Positions 1 to 9,418 are shown, counted from the first letter of the stretch. The stretch is 64,000 bases of DNA from Streptomyces spiramyceticus (GCF_028807635.1 NZ_JARBAX010000001.1:2638001-2702000); one strand, 5' to 3'. Notes: generated by a model not told the origin, from the letters alone. Numbers and translations: made by a program.

Positions 1-240
1 GCCGGTGGTGACGGCGAGGTCGCCTTCGAAGGACTGGACGTTGCGGGTGATGGTGCGGGTGTCGCTGTTCTCCAGAGTCCAGTCCGGGGCTGTCGCCGTC
101 CATGCCGTAGTGGTTGGTCTTGCCGGCGGTCAGCGTCAGCCTTGCCGCCGGAGGCAAACTCGTCGGCGTCAGCCACTCGGCCGTCAGCAACTGGGGAAGC
201 GCCACGCGAACTTCCCAGGATCGCGCTGCTGACGGGCGTC
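1..240 (-). pseudogene. RHS-repeat protein core fragment
   Basis: The minus strand reads, with one frame change near position 90, a short peptide containing the pieces KTNHYGMDGD and DWTLENSDTRTITRNV, followed by EGDLAV. This pattern resembles the segment before the core of actinobacterial RHS proteins, where a tryptophan-rich stretch is followed by a GDLA motif. There is no start or stop that would make a complete gene, and the fragment is cut by the window edge. It is probably a leftover of an RHS toxin gene carried by an integrated element. I cannot tell how much of the gene lies to the left. Confidence 0.4.
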
Positions 241-900
241 GGTGACAGGCGCGTGAAGTACGTCCCCCGCTCCGAGACCTCGGCTTCGCCCGAAAGCACC
301 TGAGCAAGAAGCGCGGCCCGAACCGTCCACCCGCCCCGCGCCGCCCAGCGGCAACGCTCCGGGCCGAGGAGATCACGCACGCCCAGCGCCAGATCGATCG
401 CCTCACGGAACTCGAGGCGCGACAGGCCGCAACGCTCGCCAACACACACACCAAGCCTTGAAGAACCACAGGGCGCGACTCCAACGCGCTTGGCAGCGCC
501 TGGCCGCAGAAGTCGCCGCCGTACGGCAACTGGAGGAGCCTGGAGGCAATCCAGGCGGAGCAGTTCCGGTTCCGAACGGCGCAAGGACGAGCTAGCCTGT
601 AGTCAGGCGGCTGACCTGCGAAAATGGCCACTGGCTCAACTCCCGGGCCATGAGAGCGAGCCTGTTACTCCTCCAAAGCATCTGCGGTGCTCAACGGAAC
701 CCGACTGGGCGACCGAGCTGCGCAGACGCTTCTGCCGAATCTCGAAGACCGTTCCCAAGGCCTCAGTTGGGAACCTGATGGGAACAGCAGGACAAAGAAA
801 GCCCGCGAAGGATCGTGAAAGATCATTCCCCCGTCTTCCCTCACCAGGCCGCTGACCTGCGAAAACAGCGAAACATCAAGCCGGACAAGGACAGACGAGT
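241..900 (+). other. Degenerate region without an intact gene
   Basis: No gene with a convincing start, ribosome site and length is visible. Between about 260 and 610 there are two out-of-phase stretches with coding character, one rich in Gln, Arg, Glu and Leu ending near 461 (AQRQIDRLTELEARQAATLA) and one continuing in another frame as ARLQRAWQRLAAEVAAVRQ. Together they look like a coiled-coil C-terminus broken by a frameshift. Because the stretch lies just left of a tRNA-derived attachment site it may be the end of a mobile-element gene, but I do not recognise the family. Confidence 0.3.
604..865 (+). repeat. 21-bp direct repeat pair near att copy 1
   Basis: The sequence CAGGCNGCTGACCTGCGAAA appears at 604-623 and again at 845-864, in both cases followed by one more A. 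The two copies differ at one base and their starts are 241 bp apart. The second ends about 50 bp before the first tRNA-derived repeat. Such spaced direct repeats beside an attachment core are typical of arm-type binding sites of tyrosine integrases, which is an inference here. Confidence 0.5.
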
Positions 901-915
901 AACCTTACGATCATG

Positions 916-958
916 CTCCTAAAGCGGGTGTCGCAGGTTCGAATCCTGCCGGGGGCAC
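916..958 (+). repeat. att copy 1: 3' part of tRNA-Arg(CCU)
   Basis: The 43 bp read from the anticodon loop CTCCTAA through the 3' anticodon stem AGCGG, variable loop, T-arm (GCAGG TTCGAAT CCTGC) and acceptor strand CGGGGGC. The 5' half of the tRNA is missing, so this is not a working tRNA gene. Identical or near-identical copies are at 3871, 10099 and 11644. This is the footprint left when elements integrate into the 3' end of a tRNA gene; the anticodon CCT makes the target tRNA-Arg(CCU). Confidence 0.85.
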
Positions 959-1010
959 AACGCGTGAGCGCTCTGACCTGGGACTTCTCCCCCAGGCAGG
1001 CGTTCTGTTC

Positions 1011-1040
1011 GGCCCCGGACCTCTCGTCCGGGGCCGTTTG
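1011..1040 (+). terminator. Terminator-like hairpin after att copy 1
   Basis: A perfect 10-bp inverted repeat (GGCCCCGGAC at 1011-1020 and GTCCGGGGCC at 1026-1035) with a 5-nt loop is followed by GTTTG. It would end transcription entering from the tRNA side. Confidence 0.6.
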
Positions 1041-1181
1041 CGTGAGCGGTCGGGATCCGGGATCGGCGGGGCGGGGGCGTTCCGCTGTTCGGTCCAGTCC
1101 AGATGTCGGAGCCCTGGCACGAACCTAGCGTTGGCCAGCAGAGGCGAGCCCTTCGTCCAGGACGTGAGCGGGGTGTCGAGT

Positions 1182-1883
1182 ATGGGCGGCGAACAAGAAC
1201 CTGCCACGACGCCGGAGGAGGTCCAGGCCAAGATCGGACGGCGCCTGGACGAAGTCGCCAAGATCCTCGCCGGCGCTCTCGTCGCTGTCGCTGGAGTCAT
1301 GACCGCTCTTGGGCTCAGCAGCGAGCTTGTGTTCGTGGCACTCAACAACGAGTCGTGGCCCATCTCTGTTGCCTCGCTCTGCGCCGTCCTCGCCATCGTG
1401 TGCAGCATCGTCGCGCTGCTCATTCACCCCACACGACGAGGAAACGTCTGGGAGACCGTCGTGCTCATTCTCGGGGTCATCTTCTACATGACGGCTCTGA
1501 CCGTGGCGATTATCGGCGCCGCCAAGGCTGCCGGCGGGAACGGGCGACCGACCATCACCAACATCAAACTCGACGGCCGTCAATCCGATCTGAAGCTGCG
1601 TTTCGATGTCCATGCGGACGGCGTCAAGACGTGGCGGACCATCGAGGTGTCCGTGACCTACCTGAAGGCTGACATGAAGCCGGTCGTCAAACACGGCGAC
1701 CTCTACTGGAGCACGCTCAGGCCCGACGACGAGGGCGTGGTCAAGCAGCGGATCGACATGACGATCTCGCCTCCTGCACAGACGACGGGCCTCAGCATCT
1801 TCGCCGGCCCCGGCAGAGGAGACGATGCATGTGACATGCGCGCCCAGCGTGGTCCGACCTGCACAACGCTCCTCCTTCCATAA
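1182..1883 (+). CDS. Predicted three-TM membrane protein, unknown function
   Basis: The product is about 233 residues from ATG 1182; GTG 1173 in the same frame is an alternative start. A short acidic N-terminus with a predicted amphipathic helix (EEVQAKIGRRLDEVAKIL) leads into hydrophobic segments at about residues 25-50, 57-80 and 88-115. The remaining C-terminal half is soluble and looks beta-rich, with an exported or cytoplasmic location depending on topology. I do not recognise a family. The gene is the only plus-strand gene between att copies 1 and 2, so it is probably cargo of an integrated element. The coding frame is supported by strong third-position GC and by the absence of a better frame. 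Confidence 0.6.
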   Translation: MGGEQEPATTPEEVQAKIGRRLDEVAKILAGALVAVAGVMTALGLSSELVFVALNNESWPISVASLCAVLAIVCSIVALLIHPTRRGNVWETVVLILGVIFYMTALTVAIIGAAKAAGGNGRPTITNIKLDGRQSDLKLRFDVHADGVKTWRTIEVSVTYLKADMKPVVKHGDLYWSTLRPDDEGVVKQRIDMTISPPAQTTGLSIFAGPGRGDDACDMRAQRGPTCTTLLLP

Positions 1884-2164
1884 GCAGGCACGGGCCACGG
1901 CCAGCGCCACCAGGATCAGTACTCCTGCCGGCACGACTCGTCCGAGCCACATGCGATTGACAGAGCGTCAGCACCCTCTCCATGGCACGGATCCCCCTGA
2001 CCTGCGCTTCACCGGGCAGGCCTCTCGTGGTGCCGTGCCCTGCGAGAGCGCACTATCGCTCGCCCACCGGAAGACCGGGGCCCCGGACGTCACTCTCGAT
2101 GCTCTCCGCCATGCGGTCGCCCGACGAACTCGTTATCCAAGCAGCCGGTGCCGGATGGCGCTGT

Positions 2165-3562
2165 TCACCCACCAGGTGGGATGTTCGCGTTCAGCCGGAA
2201 GAAGTTGGCGGGGTCGTGCTCGTTTTTGAGCGCCACCAGCCGTTCGTAGTTGTCGCCGTAGGCGGCCCGTACCCGGTCCTCGCCTTCCTCCCCCAGGTTG
2301 TTCACATACTCGGCTCCGACTGAGAAGCGGCTCATCATGTCCCACCACTGCCGTGCCCATTGCTTGTGCACTTCCAGTTCCCGAGGATCCGTCCATACCG
2401 ACGCGGCGAAGTTGTCGTATTGCGCGTTCCGGTGGCGGAAGGCCGTTTCGGATGGCGAGACTCGGCTGACGGCGCCGCCGTACTGCTGGAAGACGATGAG
2501 GGACCGGGGAGAGGGAGCGCCGGCGAAGTGGTCCACGGTGGCATCGATCGCGTCGTCTGCAATCTCCTCCAGGAAGTGGGACTTCCAGTAGTAGTGGAGA
2601 CCGATGGGGAAGAAAGGGTCGCCAGCGGCTTGCAGTTGCGTGTACGCAACGGGCCCCACCTGGTCGGCAAGCGGCGGCCCGAAGCGCCGGAGCGGCTCCA
2701 GAACGCGCTCCCCCCGCTCCATCGATCCGGCGTGGAAGACGGAGATGGCGAGTACTGGGTCACCGTCGGGCGAGGTGAGGAAGAAAGCGTCGGCGGTCAG
2801 CTCGTCCGGGGCCGAGCGTGAGAACTCGTAGTAGAACCTGAGGGCTTCCCTCGCCCGATCCAAGGGATGGACGACGACGCCTCCGAGCACTTCTGGACCC
2901 ACGGGGTGGAGCTGAAACTCAAGGGAGGTCGCGACCCCGAAATTCGCGCCGGCGCCCCGCATGCCCCAGAAGAGGTCGGAGTTCTCCGTGGCGCTGGTAC
3001 TCAGTACGTGAGCATCGGCGGTGACGACTTCGGCGGCCAGCAGGTTGTCGCAAGCTAGACCGTACTTCCGGGCGAGCCGGCCAACGCCGCCACCGAGCGT
3101 GAGGCCGGCGACGCCGGTATGGGTGACGACGCCCGTCGTCGTGGCCAGGCCCGACAGTTGTGTGGCGCCATCCAGTTCGCCGAGTGTGGCACCGCCTTCG
3201 ACCCGGGCCGCTCTGTGGAGAGGATCGACTGCGACGCCGCGCATCCGTGAGAGATCGATCATCAGGCCGCCGACACACACCGCTTTGCCCGCGATGTTGT
3301 GGCCGCCGCCACGCACGGAGACGAGCAGATCGTGCTCACGCGCGAAGGCCACAGCCGCTGCGACGTCGGCGGTTCCGGCGCAGCGGGCAATCAGCGCAGG
3401 CCGGTGGTCGATCATGCCGTTCCAGACTCTTCGGGTCTGGTCGTAGGTGCCATCACCGGGCCGGAGCAGTTCTCCACGCAGGCTCTCCGCCAGTCCTCGA
3501 GCAGCCGAGTCCTTGAGCATGATCCGGCCGCCCGTCCTCGTACTCACCTCGAGCGGAACCAT
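2165..3562 (-). CDS. FAD-binding berberine-bridge-type oxidoreductase
   Basis: The protein (465 residues from ATG 3562) is a PCMH/FAD_binding_4 flavoprotein with a C-terminal BBE domain. The first half holds the nucleotide fold. The motif VRGGGHN puts His near residue 88, and KYGLACDN puts Cys near residue 171; these are the positions used for bicovalent FAD attachment in this family. The C-terminal pattern around YGDNYERL and DPANFF is the BBE signature. Such enzymes oxidise alcohols, sugars or secondary metabolites with oxygen as acceptor; the substrate cannot be read from the sequence. ATG 3562 is chosen because AGAAGGGG lies just upstream; ATG 3520 (MLKDSA) is the alternative. No signal peptide is seen. 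It lies alone on the minus strand between att copies 1 and 2 and is probably cargo. Confidence 0.9.
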   Translation of the reverse strand: MVPLEVSTRTGGRIMLKDSAARGLAESLRGELLRPGDGTYDQTRRVWNGMIDHRPALIARCAGTADVAAAVAFAREHDLLVSVRGGGHNIAGKAVCVGGLMIDLSRMRGVAVDPLHRAARVEGGATLGELDGATQLSGLATTTGVVTHTGVAGLTLGGGVGRLARKYGLACDNLLAAEVVTADAHVLSTSATENSDLFWGMRGAGANFGVATSLEFQLHPVGPEVLGGVVVHPLDRAREALRFYYEFSRSAPDELTADAFFLTSPDGDPVLAISVFHAGSMERGERVLEPLRRFGPPLADQVGPVAYTQLQAAGDPFFPIGLHYYWKSHFLEEIADDAIDATVDHFAGAPSPRSLIVFQQYGGAVSRVSPSETAFRHRNAQYDNFAASVWTDPRELEVHKQWARQWWDMMSRFSVGAEYVNNLGEEGEDRVRAAYGDNYERLVALKNEHDPANFFRLNANIPPGG

Positions 3563-3791
3563 GACGCCCCTTCTTGGATCTTGCGGGAGCGCAGCGATAC
3601 GCACGCAGAACCTCTCGCACCAGGACCAGCTGACCAGCCCGCGAGCGCCGACGCAGCTCGGACTCGCCCTAACAGGTGAACGAAACCCGAGGAGCCGCCG
3701 GTTGACCTGGACGGCCCCCACACGGCCGCCGAATGCGTGAGCGGCGCGTGAGCGGACGGCGTAACAGGAGCCGTCCTGAGCCGGATAGCTA

Positions 3792-3840
3792 AGCATGCCG
3801 CGTGGCGCTGATCAGGCAGAACAGCACCACGCGGCATGCT
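3792..3840. repeat. Perfect 14-bp inverted repeat beside att copy 2
   Basis: AGCATGCCGCGTGG at 3792-3805 is repeated in inverted form at 3827-3840 with a 21-bp spacer. There is no T-run on either side. It lies 230 bp upstream of the flavoprotein start and 30 bp before the att core, so it could be an operator, a recombination-related hairpin or part of a lost gene end. Confidence 0.6.
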
Positions 3841-3870
3841 CCAGCAGTCCCCGTCAGGGATTCGATCCCA

Positions 3871-3913
3871 CTCCTAAAGCGGGTGTCGCAGGTTCGAATC
3901 CTGCCGGGGGCAC
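3871..3913 (+). repeat. att copy 2: 3' part of tRNA-Arg(CCU)
   Basis: The copy is identical over 43 bp to the one at 916-958 and continues with CACC, so the encoded CCA of a tRNA 3' end is present. The sequence before it (ending GATCCCA) does not pair as a tRNA 5' half. A terminator follows directly, as expected behind a tRNA gene, which suggests that this copy keeps an original tRNA downstream flank. Confidence 0.85.
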
Positions 3914-3919
3914 CACCTC

Positions 3920-3960
3920 AAAGGGCCCCACCTACCAATTTTCGTAGGTGGGGCCCCTTT
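3920..3960 (+). terminator. Rho-independent terminator after att copy 2
   Basis: AAAGGGCCCCACCTAC at 3920-3935 pairs with GTAGGTGGGGCCCCTTT at 3944-3960, with one bulged base and a short loop. The right arm ends in TTT. This is a strong terminator. Confidence 0.75.
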
Positions 3961-3979
3961 GACATCCACGTCTGACATC
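3960..3979 (+). repeat. TGACATC direct repeat pair (first set)
   Basis: TGACATC occurs at 3960-3966 and 3973-3979, a 13-bp period, followed by ACGGCGGCGG. The same arrangement is found at 9982 and 11538. Here the pair lies downstream of an att copy, whereas the other two lie about 90-100 bp upstream of one. Proposed to be integrase or excisionase arm sites. Confidence 0.5.
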
Positions 3980-4124
3980 ACGGCGGCGGCAACAACTCGG
4001 CCAGCCCGGCCGCTCCCTGCGGCGTATCCAGCGCAGCAGGTATGAGCAGCCCGGTAACGCAGCACGTGGGCAGGTCGACAGGCCAGCCATGCCCAAGAGA
4101 GGCTCTAAAACTGACGGAGCAGCG

Positions 4125-5813
4125 TGTCGAGTCTCAGTTGATGATTGACGGGTTGGCGTCGGGTGATGCTTGACGTCTGCCCTAGACGATCTTCCGGCGG
4201 TTGTGTTCGCCGGAGTTGCGGACGACCACCTCCTTCCTGGTGACGCGCGGGACGGTGGTGATCAGTTCTTGGCGGTGGAAGACGCGGATAGTGTCCTCGC
4301 TCAGGTGGGCGGTGACGACCTGGTGGGCATAGCCGCGGCCGAGCTGGATGCGCTGTCCGGCGACCATGAAGCCGCCGACGTTGCTGACGGTCCGCTCGGC
4401 GATCTGCTCGGCGGGCGGTGGCAGCTGCGGCGGTGGGCCGGCCGGCCGGCCGCCTTGCAGGCGTCCGCAGGCGGAAGGCGGCAGCGGGCTGGGCAGGGTG
4501 GCCTGCAGGACACGCTGCTCGTTCAGGACCTGCAGGACTTTGCCGTCGAGGCGGAGGGTGACCCGCTGTCCGGCGAACGGCCAGCCGATCAGGACCTTGT
4601 CGCCGCCCAGGCCGAGTAGCCGACCGCGTTGACGGTCCGGTCCACCTCCACCACGCCGCCAGCGGTCCGCGCTGGGCCGGGGTCGTCCACCCAAGGTCGC
4701 GCAGGACGGGCGCCTCCGCCCGCCAGCAGGGCTTTGGGGTCCCAGCCGGACAGCTTGGAGGGCAGGGTCTTGTGCCGTGCGCCACCGATGAGCACATGCA
4801 GCCGGTTCACGGCGATCCGCAGCATCACCGTGGTGCCGGCCAGGGCCGGACCGAACCAGATCTGCTGCCCGCGCAGGCTCAGATTCCCCCGACGCCGGCA
4901 CCACCCGCTCCACCTCGATCGCACCGACCTCACCCTCGGCCATCGGCCAGGCCCGTGCCACCGGCTCTGGTTCAGGCTCCAGTTTTGCGGGCGCCGGGGC
5001 GGGGACCGGGTCGAGGCGGGCGGGCAGGAAGGCGAACATCGTCTCCCCGGGCTTGCCCGGCGAGAACCGGGCGGTGAACTGCTTGCCGTTGTCGGTCAGC
5101 ACCTCTTCGGGCACTCCGAACCGCTCCAGCGCTTGACCGAAGGCCAGACACACCGCGCGGGAGGTGGCCCGCTCCACGACCCTCGCGATCACCACACCGT
5201 GAGTGGTCGTCGATCCCGGTGACCACCTTGCACTCACTTCCATTGGCCAGCAGGATGCCGCCGACGATGTCCATCTGCCACAGCTCCATCGCCGCCGACC
5301 GCTCCCACCTGCGGTAATCCGACCGGCGCCGCCTGCGGACCCCGGGCTCGACCAGGCCGTTGCGGACCAGAACCCGATAGACCGTCGCCCTGGAGGGCAC
5401 TGGTGTGATGCCTCTGCGTTCCAGCTCGTGCACCAGTCTGCGCGGACCCCAGCCGGGATGCCGGCGCCGCAGCTCACACACCACCGCCTCCACCTCCGCC
5501 GCGATCCGGTGCGGGCACGAGGCCGGCCGATGCGACCGGTCCGCCAGCCCCGGCAGACCCGACTGCTCGTACTTGCGCACCCACGAGTGCACCGACTGCC
5601 TCGACACCCCATACCGGGCCGCGACTTGAGTGACCGGAACCCCCGCGGCGACCTCCATCACCGCGTGATACCGCTGCTCGACCACGCTCAACTCCACCAG
5701 CACGGCCCCGACCCTCCCCGCGCACGCCAATCGGACGTGCACAGCCAAGCCGAGGCAAGCGGTGTCAAGCATCAGGTGAAGCCACAACGTCAAGCATCAA
5801 TCGAGACAAGACA
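4125..5813 (-). mobile_element. IS481-family insertion element, degenerate
   Basis: The element is about 1689 bp. The left end TGTCGAGTCTCAGTTGATG and the inverted right end TGTCTTGTCTCGATTGATG match at most positions. Inside each end a second motif, TGATGCTTGAC, is repeated about 20 bp further in. The ends begin with TGT as is usual for IS481. I see no clear target duplication at the flanks. The single transposase gene inside is broken by several frameshifts, so the copy is probably dead. It sits inside the third att-bounded module and may have destroyed an att copy or a small gene. Confidence 0.7.
4182..5703 (-). pseudogene. IS481-type transposase, frameshifted
   Basis: The reading begins near GTG 5703 with a helix-turn-helix (VAARYGVSRQSVHSWVRKY), followed by a second winged-helix segment and the DDE integrase core: WQMDIVGG (first Asp), GIDDHSR, VLTDNGKQF (second Asp region). 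The frame is lost near 5205 just after GIDDHSR and resumes in another frame with VVIARVVERATSRAV. It changes again near 4890 and near 4620. The long C-terminal extension (for example GQQIWFGPALAGTTVMLRI and QRIQLGRGYAHQVVTAH) is known from actinobacterial members of about 500 residues. With at least three frame changes no full-length transposase can be made. Confidence 0.8.
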
Positions 5814-6004
5814 CCCTCGTACGGATCATCGACATCGGTCACTACGACCCGCCAGCCGACGTCGGGTGGTTGCCTAGGCCGCACACCATGTTGATCGTGT
5901 TGCCAGCCGATCGCCCTCACGATCCGCACGCAGAGGAGGAAGGCGACACCATTGACCTTGAATCTGCGGCGCCCATCAAGATCGAGCTGGTGTCGCGGAG
6001 CTGA
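5813..6004 (+). pseudogene. Possible gene remnant right of the IS
   Basis: An open frame starts inside the right end of the IS and runs to TGA 6002. The peptide (TLVRIIDIGHYDPPADVGW, then an acidic tail DPHAEEEGDTIDLESAAP ending IKIELVSRS) has coding character. The start must have been to the left of the insertion; no left half in a matching frame is certain. I do not recognise a family. It may be the 3' end of a small gene interrupted by the insertion. Confidence 0.3.
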
Positions 6005-6192
6005 AGAGCGCACGCATGCCCCGTCGCATCGTTGGCGTCACGGTGAGGTCGTTCGCAGCGTGAAGGGCGTACCCCGGGGCGCGACAAGGGTCGTCTGCCT
6101 CACCGCGAGCACCCCCTTGCCGCCACCACCCCCCTGATAAGATCCGGCCACTTGTGCGAGGGCACCGGCCCTCGCAGGGGAGGGAACCTCAC

Positions 6193-9100
6193 GTGGGCAG
6201 ACACGCCCTGAGACGGGGCGGTCTGGCCGCCGCCGTCTCCTCGCTCGCGGTCGCCGTCGCGGCCGCGTCCGTCGCCGTTCTGTCGGAGGGCGGCGGCTCC
6301 GCGGAAGCGGCCGAAGCCGGGACCACCGCGATCACGCTGGTCGACCCCAGTACCACCACACCGCGCACCGACCGCCCGTACGTCGCGGGCGACACCGGCT
6401 TCCTGCACCGGCAGACCGGCAAGGCGGGGATGCTGTGGACGGACTACGCGACGGGTAGGACCGTCACGGTCAAGAAGGCCGACGGCAGCGTCTACGTCCC
6501 GTCCTCGACCTGCTCCATCGACGCCGAGTGCCGTACCGCCTGGTTCGGGTCGGACAGCGACCTGGTCGCCCTGGGGCCGTCGTCGATGACGTACTCGTCG
6601 TACGTCACGCTCTGGGACCCGGCCACGGGCACGACCAAGAGCCTGAGCTGGAACGGCTCCACCACTGACGGCTACTACCGGGCCCTGGCCGGGGACACGG
6701 TCGTCACCAGCTACGCCCTGATCGACCTCGTCGACGGCGCGAAGCGCGTCCGCAAGGTGACCGGCGAGGGGACGAACATCCAGGACAGGGAGATCGTCGC
6801 CGCGGACTCCAACGGTGTGCTCTGGGCGCGCAGCGGCGAGATCGACTACATCGACATCGAGTCGGCCGTGAACGCCGGTGCGTTCACCGGCGCCACCGCC
6901 GCCGATCACCACGTGATGAGCGCGGACCGCATCGGCTGGTACGACGACGACACCGCCGTACTCCACCTGAAGTCCCGCACCGACCTCACCGCCGCCGAGC
7001 AGGTCGTCACGCTGCCCGCGCACCCGGGCACGCTCGACGGCGACCCGGTCCTGGTCGGCGACTGGCTGCTGCTGCCGCTGTCCTCCAGCTCGCTCGGCTC
7101 CAAGCTGCTCGCGGTCAACGTGAACGACCCTTCGGTGCAGCAGACCCTGCTGGCGAGCGCCGGCCAATACACGCTGGCGGCCCGTGACAAGAGCGCGCTG
7201 GTCTCCGGCGGTACCGACGCCACCGACTGGTGGGTGCAGCGGGTGAGCCAGGCCGAGGACGGCACGCTGAAGCTGGAGAAGGTCCGGCAGGCCCCGGCGG
7301 TGGAGAACACCAAGACGGGCATCGCGCTCAGCCGCGGCAGCCTGCGCGTCGCCGAGGACGACCCGAGCGCCGTCGCGGACACCACGTCCGTGCGCACCCT
7401 CACCACCGACGGCTCCGCCACACTGACGTCGTCGGAGGCCACGGCGAGCGGCTCGATCTACGCCGCCATCTGCCCGTACGCGGGCATCACCTGCTCGGCG
7501 CTGTGGGGGAACCTCGACGCCCGGGACGTCCATCTCGACGCGAACGGCGGCACCGACGAGGGCGAGAGCGGCGGCGACGACCGGCTGGTGGAAATCGGCG
7601 GCCACTATCTGGACTTCGGCGGCCAGGGCGGCGCGATCGTCGACGTCTCCGACGACTACGCCGTCTTCAACTCCGGCGGCACCACCTCGGCGCAGTACGT
7701 CGGCGAGTTCGGCCAGGGCCAGAAGCTGAAGCGGTCCGTGCGCGCCGCCGCCCTGAACGGCTCCACCCTCTGGAGCGCCACCACCACCGCAGGCACGCTC
7801 ACCTCGTACAGCATCCCGCTGGCGAAGACGCTCACCACGGTGACCGTCCCGGGCCTGGCCTGCGTGCCGAGCGAGCTCCAGGCAGCGGGCCGCTGGGTGT
7901 ACTGGGCGTGCGGAACCGACTCGGCAGGCGTGTACGACACCAAGGCGGGTACGTCGACGGCGGTCACCCCCGGTGACGTGCTCCTCGGCGACGGCTTCAC
8001 CGTCCGCCACGACCATGGCGCGGGCACGCTGGTGCTCACCGACGCGACCGCCGGCACCACCCGGGTGATCGCCTCCGACCTGGCCGACAAGGGCCTTACC
8101 GCGGACCGCCGTTACCGCTGGACCGTCGACGAGTACACCGGCCTGGTCGCCTGGTTCGACGACTACGAGCGCACCCACGTCACCACCACCGGCATCGCTC
8201 CGTCCGCCGTGACGGCCTTCGAGACATCCGCCAACGACCACGTGGACCCGAACGTGCCCTTCGAGGGCCGCTGGGTGCTGTCCCGCCCGGTCACCTCCTG
8301 GTCGCTCACCTTCACCTCCGTCCAGAGCGGCGCGAACGGCAAGGCCACCCGCACGATCACCGGCGACGCGACCCCGGACAGGGTGACGGCGACCTGGAAC
8401 GGCAAGACGGCGAGCGGGAGTTACTTCCCCAACGGCCACTTCACCTGGACCCTGAAGGCGACCGGTCTCGGCACCGCCACGGCGAACACGGTGACCACCG
8501 GCAAGGGCTACCTGCAACGCGGAGCGGCGGTGCGCCACGACTTCGTCAGCCCGGACGGCCCGGACGGCCGCGGTGATCTGCTCACCCTCAACTCCTCGGG
8601 CGGGCTCACCCTCCACTCCGGCACCGGCACGGGGAAGTTCGGCGACAAGTACACGGGCACCGGCTGGGCCACGTCCATCATGGCGATCCCCTTCGGCGAC
8701 CTGAGCGGCGACCGCTGCAACGACGTCCTCGTGCGCTACAGCAGCGGCGCCCTACGCCTGTACAAGCCGGGCTGCGGCAGGGCGGTGACGCCGTCGACGT
8801 CGTACACGACTCTCGCCACCAGCGGCTGGACGCAGTACAACGCGCTCACCTCGCCCGGTGACGTGAGCGGCGACGGACGGCCCGACCTGATCGCGAGGAA
8901 CGCGTCCACCGGGACGGTCTACCTCTACAAGGGCACGAGCGACGGCAAGCTGGCCTCCCGCGTCAAGCTCTACGACAACTGGAAGGGCTACAAGAAGATC
9001 GTCGGCGTCGGCGACATCACCGGCGACGGCAAGGCGGACCTCCTCGCCCAGGACACGGCGAACACCCTCTGGCGCTACAACGGCAAGGGCGATGGCACCT

Positions 9101-9309
9101 TCGCCGCCCGTGTGAAGGTGTTCACCAACTGGGGCGGCAGCTACAACGTCGTCGTCGGCATCGGCGACATCACGGACGATGGCCGGCCGGACCTCGTCTC
9201 CCGCGACACCAGCGGCAACATGTGGCGCAACACCGGGGACGGGAAGGGGTCGTTCGGCTCGCGGGCGCAGATCACGAGCGGCTGGAGCGGCTACAAGTCC
9301 CTTTCTTAG
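6193..9309 (+). CDS. Large secreted FG-GAP/VCBS repeat protein
   Basis: The product is about 1038 residues. GTG 6193 is chosen because GGGGAGGG lies 8 bp upstream and because it gives a good Sec signal peptide: RHALRR, then a hydrophobic Ala/Val stretch and a cleavage site near AEAAEAG. The first two thirds form a WD/PQQ-like beta-propeller region without clear catalytic residues. The last 250 residues hold four VCBS/FG-GAP units with calcium-binding loops (GDLSGDRCND, GDVSGDGRPD, GDITGDGKAD, GDITDDGRPD). Such proteins are exported and serve in binding or adhesion. It ends at a strong terminator and stands alone, so it is monocistronic. It lies inside att module 3 and a broken paralogue piece follows at 9419. 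Confidence 0.9.
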   Translation: MGRHALRRGGLAAAVSSLAVAVAAASVAVLSEGGGSAEAAEAGTTAITLVDPSTTTPRTDRPYVAGDTGFLHRQTGKAGMLWTDYATGRTVTVKKADGSVYVPSSTCSIDAECRTAWFGSDSDLVALGPSSMTYSSYVTLWDPATGTTKSLSWNGSTTDGYYRALAGDTVVTSYALIDLVDGAKRVRKVTGEGTNIQDREIVAADSNGVLWARSGEIDYIDIESAVNAGAFTGATAADHHVMSADRIGWYDDDTAVLHLKSRTDLTAAEQVVTLPAHPGTLDGDPVLVGDWLLLPLSSSSLGSKLLAVNVNDPSVQQTLLASAGQYTLAARDKSALVSGGTDATDWWVQRVSQAEDGTLKLEKVRQAPAVENTKTGIALSRGSLRVAEDDPSAVADTTSVRTLTTDGSATLTSSEATASGSIYAAICPYAGITCSALWGNLDARDVHLDANGGTDEGESGGDDRLVEIGGHYLDFGGQGGAIVDVSDDYAVFNSGGTTSAQYVGEFGQGQKLKRSVRAAALNGSTLWSATTTAGTLTSYSIPLAKTLTTVTVPGLACVPSELQAAGRWVYWACGTDSAGVYDTKAGTSTAVTPGDVLLGDGFTVRHDHGAGTLVLTDATAGTTRVIASDLADKGLTADRRYRWTVDEYTGLVAWFDDYERTHVTTTGIAPSAVTAFETSANDHVDPNVPFEGRWVLSRPVTSWSLTFTSVQSGANGKATRTITGDATPDRVTATWNGKTASGSYFPNGHFTWTLKATGLGTATANTVTTGKGYLQRGAAVRHDFVSPDGPDGRGDLLTLNSSGGLTLHSGTGTGKFGDKYTGTGWATSIMAIPFGDLSGDRCNDVLVRYSSGALRLYKPGCGRAVTPSTSYTTLATSGWTQYNALTSPGDVSGDGRPDLIARNASTGTVYLYKGTSDGKLASRVKLYDNWKGYKKIVGVGDITGDGKADLLAQDTANTLWRYNGKGDGTFAARVKVFTNWGGSYNVVVGIGDITDDGRPDLVSRDTSGNMWRNTGDGKGSFGSRAQITSGWSGYKSLS

Positions 9310-9327
9310 GCGGTGAGTTGCTCCTCC

Positions 9328-9364
9328 AAAGGCGCCCGGAAACTTGATGTCACCGGGCGCCTTT
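9328..9364 (+). terminator. Terminator of the FG-GAP gene
   Basis: A perfect 12-bp stem (AAAGGCGCCCGG at 9328-9339, CCGGGCGCCTTT at 9353-9364) with a 13-nt loop lies 19 bp after the stop codon. Confidence 0.85.
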
Positions 9365-9418
9365 ACACTTCCCGCGTGATGTCGGCGCACAGGTGATGCT
9401 CCTGGGGTGGAGGGGCAC

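Noticed and set aside
6100..8616. Long minus-strand open frame (838 codons) opposite the FG-GAP gene
   Set aside because: It is Arg/Gly/Val-rich without any recognisable domain, has no ribosome site, and mirrors the GC-rich codons of the real gene. The plus strand gives signal peptide and FG-GAP units.
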